This document shows positions 45,694-55,245 of a stretch of 64,000 nt of DNA, piece by piece. How positions within the stretch are numbered: the stretch's first letter is position 1; every line of letters starts with the position of its first letter. Source of the DNA: Nicotiana tabacum (lineage: Eukaryota; Streptophyta; Magnoliopsida; Solanales; Solanaceae); NCBI RefSeq assembly GCF_000715075.1, contig NC_134080.1:71703291-71767290 (forward strand), written 5' to 3'. The translations under genes were made by a program, and so were the position numbers. A model generated the notes under the pieces. The model was not told where the DNA came from. It worked only from the letters and a program-made list of their open reading frames with translations, and searched no databases.

Positions 45694-46074
45694 CACCATC
45701 TTTTCCACTGAAACCTGCACAGTTTTCCACCTATACTTACTCTCAACCACCCCGATATGAGTTCACTACGGGGCAAGAAAAGACCACCAAAACTCGTGAG
45801 CAAGAAGAGATTGCGACGAAGATGAGGAGTATGGAAGAGAGTCTCAAAAGCGTACAAGGCTTGAGTGGACAGAAAAGTGTATCCTATGCTGACTTATGTA
45901 TGTTCCCTCATGTGCATCTACCATTGGGATTCAAAACCCCAAAATTTGAGAAGTATGATGGGCACGATGATCCTATTGCTCATCTCAAGAGATATTGGAA
46001 CCAGCTGTGAGGAGCCGATGGAAAGGAAGAACTCCTCATGGCCTATTTTGGAGAAAGTCTGGTTGGCATCGCAT
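45694..46074 (+). pseudogene. Gag fragment captured inside E's 5' LTR
   Basis: A 381-bp insert absent from the 3' LTR (junction near 54525) and from D's LTRs. One frame reads 'TREQEEIATKMRSMEESLK', 'PLGFKTPKFEKYDGHDDP' and 'KEELLMAYFGESLVGIA', which is the gag N-terminal region of Tat/Ogre elements. A TGA after 'RYWNQL' sits where CGA (Arg) is expected. There are no terminal repeats or target duplication. The body gag is missing from both D and E, so this is the only clear gag sequence of the family here. Confidence 0.88.
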
Positions 46075-46784
46075 ATGTTCTTTTATGCTCTTAAATCAGT
46101 TTTCTTGCTTTGCGTTTCAAACCTGCTATCATCCCTGTTTCAATGACTTTTTTTCTCACTTTCATGTCGGATTCAATTTTGAAACCCTAGGATTCGGGGG
46201 TTTCCTTTGACGATTTTGATTTTTTGTGTTCGAGTTGAGGATCCACTTTGGGACCCTAAACTCTTAGACTCGCTATGAGTCTGCAAATTGAACCTGCATC
46301 TCGTTGCTTTTGATTCTGGACTTCTCTTCAATTAAACCCTCTTCTAAACAATTTGACAGCCTCTTCTTGATTCACATATTTGTGTGCTTTATATATGAGA
46401 ACTCTGCTTTCAAAGGTTTTTACTAACTCATTGATTGATTCTGAAATCCTCTAATGGGGTTTGATTGATTGTCACTAATTTTCTTTGATTGAACCTCCTT
46501 TACCTTTTCTTGACTTGGTTTATTCGAATTGAGCTTGTAATTCTGATTTCTTGGCTACTAATTGATTTTCTTTCCTTAAATGTTACAGACAGGTACTGTC
46601 AAGACCCTGTCCTTAAATAGCCTTTATGTATTTACCCCTTTTGTGCTACTTTGAAAAGGCTTTAATTAAAATTCTTTCCTTAATTATCTTCTACCCGTTT
46701 GAGATCAAATCCCTTAACTGAAGGGAAATTCTATGTGATTGATGGTAAACTATTTTCTTACCTTTCTTACTTGTTTCTCTGCAC

Positions 46785-46792
46785 TATAAAAG
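46785..46792 (+). promoter_or_regulatory. TATA box in E's 5' LTR
   Basis: TATAAAAG in 'gcacTATAAAAGGGAC'. Confidence 0.78.
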
Positions 46793-47413
46793 GGACTACC
46801 CTTCCACATTTTTGACACAGACACACACTGAAATACACACAAACAAAAACAATTTCTTGCAATACTGTTTTAAATTCGGCTTTGCTTGAGATCTTTTGGA
46901 ACTGCTGTTTACAGCTTGGTTCTCTCAAGGCTACTTTTGCTTACTTATTTTCTTTTAAACTGGTATGTCCTTTATTTAATTTTCTGCCTCACCCTTATGT
47001 GCTTCAGACTGTTGTTTACTCTACTGCCTATGTTCAGTAATTTGTGTTAAATATTTTCCTTCCTTGCTTCTATTTCAGTTATGAATCCTATACCCCTATC
47101 CCCTTCTATGTGCTGAGTTAAGTTCTTGACCTGACAATATCCTAATTACTGTCCAGGCCTTGGCTTGATCCACAATGGATCCTATCTCTCAATGCTTGAC
47201 CAGCAGGCTGGTCAGGGGTGTGCCAGCATCCCGATTGCTGGGCATGACCACTAGCTTGCCCTGTCTCTCTTTGATTCCCTTCCCCCCTTGTGCACTTACA
47301 CATATTCCTAGAATCTTAAGTTCTGCCCCTCTCTCTTGAGCCTTGCTTTGGGACCTTGAGTTCCCTCTGAACTTGGACATCTGAGAGCTGGCATTTCCAC
47401 ACTGCACTATAAT

Positions 47414-47725
47414 ACCCCGATATAGTTCTATGCCTTTCCCTCTTGAGTTGTCCGCTCAAGGGTACCTGTCTAATACCCCGATAGAAACCTTACTCTGTCT
47501 AACTGTGCATGCATCATGGTAAAACCTAGCCGAGTCAGTTATGTTGTCCACGTAATGACTCATTAAGATAGCTTTGTCCAAAGTCCATCGGGTTTCCCTG
47601 AAACCCAAACGGACACCTACATGTTCTGTGCATTTATTTGGAGAACTAAATGCTTTTTATGCTAATTATTGGTTTAAATAGTCGAGTCTGGCGGGCTGAG
47701 GGTCTAACACTCTGTTTTGCAGAAA
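47414..47725 (+). other. Remnant of E's leader after a deletion junction
   Basis: The junction joins LTR sequence to the leader. A 13-base direct repeat (TAATACCCCGATA) occurs at the junction (47410-47422) and again 61 bases later in its normal place (47471-47483). The rest matches D's leader (33244-33550). It ends 'tgttttgcagaaa' before the ORF1 start. The primer site is lost. Confidence 0.8.
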
Positions 47726-48000
47726 ATGAGGCACGAAGTCCCCAGATTTGGCATGGTAACCAACATTCATCAAGGCTGCTAAATTGGTGGGAAGATCTCC
47801 ACTCCAGTGATCAGACACTCGTCCGCAAATACTTAGGGAATCTGCCTTCTCTTCTAGAAATCCAGCTTGATAACAAAATCATAGAGGCTGCGACACTGTT
47901 CTGGGATAGTGACAGGTCCGTGTTGTTCTTCGGTGAAGGGAATGCAGGCGGACATTTGGCCCAAGCTTATCTGCTGCTAGGACTGCGCGATATGATGTAA
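47726..48000 (+). pseudogene. Remnant of the extra first ORF (DUF7745-like) in E
   Basis: Start ATG at 47726 ('MRHEVPRFGMV'), then a frameshift near 47775. The other frame has 'LLNWWEDLHSSDQTLVRKYLGNLPSLLEIQ', 'LIEAATLFWD'-like and 'SVLFFGE'. This is the beginning of the protein with a DUF7745-like domain encoded upstream of gag in Ogre-type elements; its role is unknown. It ends after 'GHLAQAYLLLGLRDMM', with the middle deleted, so it is far shorter than a full copy. A ~56-bp duplication follows (47993-48100). The DUF number is from memory; the resemblance is to N-terminal 'WW....S..Q..VRKYLG.L'. Confidence 0.6.
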
Positions 48001-48399
48001 TATGGCCGATGGCCGATGGCCACTAGTGACATTTTATTTTCCTTTTAATGATGTAATAAGGCCGATGGCCACTAGTGACATTTTATTTTCTGTTATTTAG
48101 CGTCGTTTTGGATTCGCCTTATTTTTATCAATAAAATGAGGCATTTAGCATTATAAGTTCTCCAAGTTAATTTGTCGCTAGGCCTACCTCGGGCACAATG
48201 AGGCACCCAAATTATGACGCAATTTATATTCTTGCACAATGTGTTTAAATATTGCAACATTTTCTTCTCATAACCCGTACTAACTTGTTACCTTTTTTGT
48301 TTTTCTTTTATTTTTATTCCCCTCCCCAAAGGTTAGTTCGTGCATTCTAGCACCATCATCATATAGTACGAGATCCAATGCTCAGTCAGCAACTGGTCC
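48001..48399 (+). other. Spacer between ORF1 and pol in E
   Basis: Contains the second half of a ~56-bp tandem duplication, AATAAA at 48130-48135, and a pyrimidine-rich tract at 48285-48325. No coding frame is supported. D has the same spacer, so gag and protease were missing in a common ancestor or in a shared way. Confidence 0.65.
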
Positions 48400-48431
48400 A
48401 TCAGAACCACCAGGGCCCGGAAAGCTTCGGG
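48400..48431 (+). pseudogene. Last codons of the gag-protease ORF in E
   Basis: 'RTTRARKASG' up to the splice donor, as in D. Upstream of it the D-like protease end is deleted. Confidence 0.6.
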
Positions 48432-48620
48432 GTAGCAAGGCTAAACAAAAGCACCATGCATCACATTTTTTACTTTTTACTAGCTGATTTTATTTCTGCA
48501 TTGTCTTTAATTTTGAAAAGAGCTCTGATATTCAAAACAATTACGAATTTAATCGAAGAATTTCAGTTTATTATATATCTCTCTCTTATTATTTTTTCTA
48601 TCACACTTTATTTTACACAG
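48432..48620 (+). other. Intron before the pol second exon in E (189 bp)
   Basis: GTAGCAAG donor, TTTTACACAG acceptor, same length as in D. The split Gly codon GG|C keeps the frame into 'ITITCLDDEP'. Confidence 0.8.
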
Positions 48621-50159
48621 CATTACTATTACTTGCCTTGACGATGAACCAGCGATTGTGACTTGCAAAGAGACAACGCAACAAACAGATACGGACTTAG
48701 AAGAGGATGATATACCAGAATAGGTCGTCAGAGCACAAAGACAGAGTTTCAGCACGTCCCTAGAGTCCAGAACGAGTTTGCTGATGCATTAGCGACTTTA
48801 TCATCCATGATCCAACATCCAGATACAAATTTCATTGATCTCATCCCAGTAAAGATTCATGATCAGCCAGCTCATTGTGCCCACGTTGAGGAAAAAGCGG
48901 ATGGAAAACCATGGTTCCATGACATCAAGGAGTACTTGACAACAGGGGAGTATCCAGGACTTGCTAACGCTACTCAGAAGCGTACACTTCGTAGGCTATC
49001 CAGCAACTTTTTTCACAGTGGAGGAATCTTGTACAGGAGGACTCCCGATTTGGGTTTACTAAGGTGTGTCGAAGCAAAAGAAGCATCCAGGCTATTGGAC
49101 AAAGTGCATGCAGGGACCTGCGGGCCGCACATGAATGGTTTTGTCTTAGCAAAAAAGATACTCCGAGCAGGGTATTTTTGGATGACTATGGAAACAGACT
49201 GTATCCAGTATGTTCACAAATGCCATCCCTGTCAGATACATGCAGATATGATAAAGGCGCCTCCAAACGAGCTTACTACAACAAGCTCACCATGGCCATT
49301 CGCAGCTTGGGGAATGGATATTATCGGACCTATCGAGCCTACCGCATCAAGTGGTCACAGGTTCATCTTAGTGGCAATCGATTATTTTACCAAATGGGTC
49401 AAAGCAACATCATACAAGGCAGTCACTAAGAAGGTTGTGGCGGGTTTCGTCTGCGACCACATTGTTTGTCGATTCTGAGTTCCGGAATCAATCATCACCG
49501 ATAATGGTTCCAATCTCAACAGCGACTTGATGAAAGCAATGTGTGAAACTTTCAAGATCAAACACAAGAACTCTACAGCCTACAGGCCTCAGATGAATGG
49601 AGTTGTGGAAGCAGCAAACAAGAATATCAAGAAGATACTAAGGAAGATGGTCGAAAGGCACAAATAATGGCATGAGAAATTATCATTCGCCTTATTGGGA
49701 TACTGTACCACAGTCTTCACATCGACCGGAGCAACTTCCTACATGCTGGTTTATGGTACAGAGGCGGTCATCCCCGCCGAGGTAGAAATTCCCTCCTTAA
49801 GGATCATACAAGAAGTAGAGTTGGACAATGCAGAATGGGCAAAAGGTCGCTACGAGCAGTTAGCCCTTATAGATGGGAAAAGGATGAATGCAGTTTGCCA
49901 TGGTCAGTTGTATCAGAACAGAATGTCCAGAGCCTTCAACAAAAGGGTTAAGACAAGGAAGTTAACACCGGGGCAGCTGGTGTTGAAGAAAATATTCCCA
50001 CATCAAGATGAAGCCAAGGGGAAGTTCTCTCCCAACTGGTAGGGTCCGTACATGGTTCACCGGGTTCTAACTGGACGAGCCCTTATTCTTGCAGAGATGG
50101 ATGGAGAAGTCTGGCCGAAGCCAATCAATTCAGATGCAGTGAAACGATATTATGTGTAA
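48621..50159 (+). pseudogene. Element E pol: RNase H end fused by deletion to integrase
   Basis: The exon opens as in D ('CLDDEPAIVTCKETTQQ'), then a deletion joins it near 48722 to the RNase H C-terminus ('EFQHVPRVQNEFADALATL'). RT and most of RNase H are gone. Integrase follows: zinc region 'HAGTCGPH' and 'CHPC', Asp in 'WGMDIIGP', then a stop after 'HIVCRF' at 49478; Asp in 'IITDNGSN' and Glu in 'GVVEAANK' lie downstream. Further stops: TAA after 'ERHK' and TAG after 'SPNW' (both expected Gln). ORF 49695-50042 holds the C-terminal part ('YGTEAVIPAEVEIPSLR', 'LTPGQLVLKK'). It ends 'KRYYV' with TAA at 50157-50159. Confidence 0.9.
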
Positions 50160-50296
50160 CCGCTTATGATTCCCTTAATGATGTAATTTGAATTACGCCT
50201 GACCTGATTCCCGTTTAAGAGGGGATACGTAGGTAGCCCTATGGGTTCGGTCATAATTTAATAAAAATTCCATTTTCCCCGCTATTGGAACTGGGG

Positions 50297-50498
50297 TAGA
50301 ATTTTAAGGAGGACCCTCAAAATTCCGAAGTTAATTTCAGTCCATGCATCGCCAGAAGCGCCAGCCTAGTAAACTGGGACGGAATTTTGAGGAGGACCCT
50401 CAAAATTCCGAAGATGATTTTTTAGTCATTCAGCACAGCCGTCAGAAATGTCCGCTCAGCAAACTAGGGTAGAATATTGAGGAGGATCCTCAAAATTT
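50297..50498 (+). repeat. Three spaced inverted repeats after E's pol stop
   Basis: Hairpins at 50297-50330, 50381-50409 (near perfect: GGAATTTTGAG / CTCAAAATTCC) and 50470-50498. They are in the same place and spacing as D's three. Confidence 0.88.
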
Positions 50499-50890
50499 CA
50501 GAGCGAAAGAGGTTGCAATGTCTGGAACCACGTCGCAGTCGTTGGTTCATCTAAAGAAAACTATTTTCAATTATATACTTACGTTATATTTACTAAATCA
50601 TGCATAACTATTATCCGGATTGCTGTTGTTTAGCGATGCTGCCCCAATGCACACAATGTCAAGAGCCCGCGGAAGACGAACTAACCTTTCCCCTCACAGA
50701 ACTCACGAGTTTCTTTAAATACAGGCACTCGACTTGCAATATCGTTAGGTATATTTATGTACGCATACTTTCCCAAGAATGCAACTTCTCAAAATCATCA
50801 CGTGCCCGCAATTGCTATCCATACACAATCTCCCCAGCTGTCATATTTTCATAATCGGCTATCAGCTAAGAGATCTTACTACTAATCTTC
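50499..50890 (+). other. Single-copy part of E's 3' tail
   Basis: Matches D 28012-28400. A frame at 50600-50854 is not kept in D. I see no gene here. Confidence 0.6.
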
Positions 50891-50898
50891 CTTTACTG

Positions 50899-52215
50899 CA
50901 TAAGGTTACCTTTTTGCCTTTCGAGACTAAGCTCTGTCTCCATCTGCATCTTGCATAAGGCTACCTTTCTGCCTTCCGAGACTAAGCATTGTCTCCATTT
51001 GTATTTCTCTGCATTGCATAAGGCTACCTTTCTGCCTTTCAAGACTAAGCCCTGTCTCCATCTGCATTTTGCATAAGGCTACCTTTCTACCTTTCGAGAC
51101 TAAGCTGTGTCTCCATCTGCATCTTGCATAAGGCTACCTTTCTGCCTTCCAAGACTAAGCATTGTCTCCATCTGCATTTCTCTGCATTGCATAAGGCTAC
51201 CTTTCTGCCTTTCGAGACTAAGCCCTATCTCCATCTGCATTTTGCATAAGGCTACCTTTCTGCCTTCCGAGGTTAAGCTCTGTCTCCATCTGCATCTTGC
51301 ATAAGGCTACCTTTCTGCCTTCCGAGACTAAGCATTGTCTCCATCGGCATTTCTCTACATTGCATAAGGCTACCTTTCTGCCTTTCGAGACTAAGCCATG
51401 TCTACATCTTCATTTTGCATAATGCTACCTTTCTGCCTTTCGAGACTAAGCTCTGTCTCCATCTGCATCTTGCATAAGGCTACCTTTCTGCCTTCCGAGA
51501 CTTAGCATTGTCTCCATCTGCATTTCTCTGTATTGCATAAGGCTACCTTTCTGCCTTTCGAGACTAAGCCCTGTCTCCATCTGCATTTTGCATAAGGCTA
51601 CCTTTCTGCCTTTCGAGACTAAGCCCTATCTCCATCTGCATTTTGCATAAGGCTACCTTTCTGCCTTCCGAGGTTAAGCTCTGTCTCCATCTGCATCTTG
51701 CATAAGGCTACCTTTCTGCCTTCCGAGACTAAGCATTGTCTCCATCGGCATTTCTCTACGTTGCATAAGGCTACCTTTCTGCCTTTCGAGACTAAGCCCT
51801 GTCTACATCTTCATTTTGCATAAGGCTACCTTTCTGCCTTTCGAGACTAAGCTCTGTCTCCATCTGCATCTTGCATAAGGCTACCTTTCTGCCTTCCGAG
51901 ACTTAGCATTGTCTCCATCTGCATTTCTCTGTATTGCATAAGACTACCTTTCTGCCTTTCGAGACTAAGCCCTGTCTCCATCTGCATTTTGCATAAGGCT
52001 ACCTTTTTGCCTTCCGAGGTTAAGCTATACCTCCATCTGCATTTCCTGCATTTTGCATAAGGCTACCTTTCTGCCTTCCGAGGTTAAGCTCTACCTCCAT
52101 CTGCATTTCCTGCGTTGCATAAGGCTACTTTTCTGCCTTTCGGGGTTAAGCTCTACCTCCATCATCATCTGCATAAGGCTACCTTTTTGCCTTCCGAGAC
52201 TAAGCTCTATCTCCA
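50899..52215 (+). repeat. Main 3' tandem array of E, about 23 units of ~57 bp
   Basis: Units read 'ataaggctacctttctgcc' then 'tt(t/c)cgagactaag' and '..tgtctccatctgcat'. Three unit types repeat in the order a-b-c (about 175 bp). A block of seven units at 51191-51591 is duplicated at 51592-51992 with few differences. Confidence 0.95.
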
Positions 52216-52640
52216 TCCTGCATGGCTGAAATATTGCCACTTTATTTTCTTGCATGGCTGAAATATCGCCACCTTATTTTCTTGCAAGGCTGAAATATCG
52301 CCACTTTATTTTTTCTTGCACGGCTGAAATATCGCCACCTTTTACTTACGTCTTGCATCGGTTGAAAGATTGCCACCTGCTGCATATCATGGGCTGAAAG
52401 AGAGCCAAATTGTCCAAGGGTGTCATTGTTCGGAGGCACCATTTTCATAGCCCGAGAATGCCATGCCATGGCCTGAGGACCCCATTTTATCTTTTGCACA
52501 TCATTATTCAAAGGCATCATGGTTCAGAGGCACCATTCTCATAGCCCGAGAACATCATTTCATAGCCTGCGAATCCTTTATTATATGCTTCATGGCCCAG
52601 GACGTCATGGTTTGAGGACGTCATCCTAACCGTCCAAAGA
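52216..52640 (+). repeat. Two short tandem arrays in E's tail
   Basis: 'catggctgaaatatcgccacctt' with a 'tattttcttg' spacer, about five to six copies (52216-52400); then looser 'tcatagcccgagaa' and 'aggcaccatt' repeats (52400-52640). Same order as in D. Confidence 0.8.
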
Positions 52641-52656
52641 CAACATCCATGGTCCG

Positions 52657-52863
52657 ATGGGAACTTGCATCACGTTTAAATTTATGCACAATGTATGTTG
52701 GTATTATTCATTTGCAGGTACACCAGCTATCAACAGCCGCCTCAGCAGGAGTGATCCCGCTCCAGTTCCCGCAGCCTATCAGACTTCAACCACTTTTCTC
52801 AACCAAACATCATGTCCGTTCTTTTCAAAATCTCCATCGGCATATACCGTCAATGGATCCTGA
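52657..52863 (+). CDS. Small conserved ORF in the 3' tail of E
   Basis: 68 codons, nearly the same as D's 26442-26645: 'FAGTPAINSRLSRSDPAPVP', 'AYQTSTTFLNQTSCPFFS'. An overlapping frame at 52649-52879 (76 codons) is also open. 'attcatttgcag' at 52716-52727 could be a splice acceptor. No family recognised. Confidence 0.35.
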   Translation: MGTCITFKFMHNVCWYYSFAGTPAINSRLSRSDPAPVPAAYQTSTTFLNQTSCPFFSKSPSAYTVNGS

Positions 52864-53006
52864 ACTACATGTGGCCTGATTCCTGTAAGACCATGGATAT
52901 GTAGGCAGCTCAAGAACCAGAGCTCGGTCAAAACTTTTCAAATCGCCACTTCCGGTCAAAATTAGCCATCTTATCTTTACCCGACAACTCTTTCATCCTT
53001 CCCGGG

Positions 53007-53018
53007 TAAAGAGGGGCA
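53007..53018 (+). other. Polypurine tract of element E
   Basis: TAAAGAGGGGCA two bases before the 3' LTR, as in D. Confidence 0.88.
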
Positions 53019-53752
53019 GTTGTTGATACCCAATTTTTCCCTAAGTATTTTTTACACTCAAAATACTTTCAAAATAACATATATGTGCATACATAAGCAT
53101 GCCCAAGTGTTTTGGTATTTTTCCCAAATTTCTAAAGACTTTCAAAACCAATTTATTGTCTATTTTAGCATTGCAAAATTCAATAATTATTCCCGAAATT
53201 ATCATTTTAGTGAATAATTTATTTATTTCTCATATTTTCACCAAAATATAATTAAGTTGATTTTTTGCATATTTTTACAAATTTATTTGATATTTAAAAG
53301 CTAAATTGCATGTAATTGCAATTATAACCTATTTTATAATTAACAGCATTTCATTATTATTAAATTATTTCCAGTATTTTAAAATTAATACTTATACCTT
53401 ATTAATTAGTTCAATGCTTTTCATCTATTTTAAAAATCTTTTTAATTATTTTATATAAAATAAAAAGGGGGTTTAACATTTAGCCTCATTTATTTCAATT
53501 ACAGCCCCTTTTATATTTCAATTTTAACCACCATTTGACCCAATCCCAACCCCAACCAGACCGGCCCACTTTTTAACCTGACCCAACCCATAACCCAATA
53601 TAAATGACCCTACCCGATTCCCACCTACCCTTCCAAATCTGGACCGTTGATCATTCAAGATCAACGGCCATAACCCACCCTTCCATAATTAAACCAAACG
53701 ACCTACCCTAATTCCTTCATTTTCCACCTGACCCGCCGCCTTTGAATCCCAA

Positions 53753-54055
53753 ATGCTCTCAGACTCTCTCAAGGCTCTTCGGAACCCTAGCCTCCTCCCA
53801 CCTTGTTCCACCGTGTTTTCACCAGAATCCATGGCTTCTCAGACCATGGACAGCCTAGATTCACCTCCTCCGGCTCTTGCATGCCTGATGCTCGAAGGTT
53901 TGAGGCCAGACCTCGAAGGTATTCGCTCATACCTTCACCGATTCAAAGATTTCGGCCATCTCCGACTTTGCTCCGGTGGCTCTTGGTCTTCTGAGCCTGT
54001 TTCTGACCTCATCCGACTTAGATCGGACCTGTTTCCAAGCCTTTCTCATTTCTAG
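53753..54055 (+). CDS. Small ORF in the Ogre LTR, E 3' copy (longest version)
   Basis: 100 codons, from 'MLSDSLKALRNP' through 'ESMASQTMDSLDSPPPALACLMLEG' in pieces to 'SDLIRLRSDLFPSLSHF'. This is the most complete copy. D's 3' LTR version has a related N-terminal extension. Serine- and leucine-rich, no membrane segment or known motif visible. Translation not shown. Confidence 0.4.
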   Translation: MLSDSLKALRNPSLLPPCSTVFSPESMASQTMDSLDSPPPALACLMLEGLRPDLEGIRSYLHRFKDFGHLRLCSGGSWSSEPVSDLIRLRSDLFPSLSHF

Positions 54056-55237
54056 GGTTTCTCCGAAACCCTAAGTTATTCGAGGTTCTGTCTCTGTTTG
54101 TTTGCTTAGATCTATGCTGTATCTATGCTTTATTTGACATTTTAAAAGGTTTTCCCCAGATTTTCTTTTTAAAATCGTTTACCTTTGATTTAGGGTTTCT
54201 GAAAGGTTTTTCAAAAAGGCATCTTTCTGATTCTTTCTGTTCTTTCTTTACATGTGTTTGTTTGTGTTAGGCTCGTATGACCTCTTTTACTATGCATGTA
54301 CTGTTCTTCCACTTTCTTTTTCTACTATACAGTTACTCCAGTACTCACATGTTAATCCGTGTTATGTTTTCCTTACTCTTTTACTATATATGATTACCGT
54401 TGAGTTCTTTGATTTTTGCTTTACTGAACTCTGTTTGTGTTCTTGCTAAGCATGTTTCATCTACTTTTGTTTAAGTTCGTATCCTCTCTTCTCTTCTGAA
54501 CTTGCTTAAGCACCGACTTTTCTAAAAAATGTTCTTTTATGCTCTTAAATCGGTTTTCTTGCTTTGCGTTTCAAACTTGCTATCATCCCTATTTCAATGA
54601 CTTGCTTTCTCACTTTCATGTCGGATTCAATTTTGAAACCCTAGGATTCGGGGGTTTCCTTTGACGATTTTGATTTTTTGTGTTCGAGTTGAGGCTCCAC
54701 TTTGGGACCCTGAACTCTCAGACTCGCTATGAGTCTTCAAATTGAACCTGCATCTCGTTGCTTATGATTCTGGACTTCTCTTCAATTAAACCCTCTTCTA
54801 AACAATTTGACAGCCTCTTCTTGATTCATATATTTGTATGCTTTATATATGAGAACTCTGCTTTCAAAGGTTTTTACTAACTCATTGATTGATTCTGAAA
54901 TCCTCTAATGGGGTTTGATTGATTGTCACTAATTTTCTTTGATTAAACCTCCTTTACCTTTTCTTGACTTGGTACATTCGAATTGAGCTTGTAATTCTGA
55001 TTTCTTGGCTATTAATTGATTTTCTTTCCTTAAATGTTACAGCCATGTACTGTCAAGACCCTGTCCTTAAATAGCCTTTATGTATTTACCCCTTTTGTGC
55101 TACTTTGAAAAGACTTTAATTAAAAAAAATTCTTAATTATCTTCTACCCGTTTGAGATCAAATACCTTAACTGAAGGGAAATTCTATGTGATTGATGGTA
55201 AACTATTTTCTTACCTTTCTTACTTGCTTCTCTGCAC

Positions 55238-55245
55238 TATAAAAG
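55238..55245 (+). promoter_or_regulatory. TATA box in E's 3' LTR
   Basis: TATAAAAG in 'gcacTATAAAAGGGAC'. Intact, so it could drive outward transcription into C's gag region (antisense to C). Confidence 0.72.

Larger units (their letters stand above)
44198..47413 (+). repeat. Element E 5' LTR, 3'-truncated and carrying an insert
   Basis: Starts TGTTGATACCC. Follows the 3' LTR up to 'cactgcactataat' (47413), where the last 1.9 kb (as 55867-57770) is gone. It contains a 381-bp insert at 45694-46074 that no other D/E LTR has. A hairpin CCGTTGATC/GATCAACGG lies at 44808-44831. Confidence 0.92.

Noticed and set aside
47189..47407. 72-codon antisense ORF present in both E LTRs (also 55642-55860)
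   Set aside because: The matching D sequence has several stops in this frame. LTR duplication alone explains its presence twice.
50899..52215. CRISPR-like regular repeats
   Set aside because: Units are contiguous, without unique spacers, in a plant retroelement tail. There are no cas genes.
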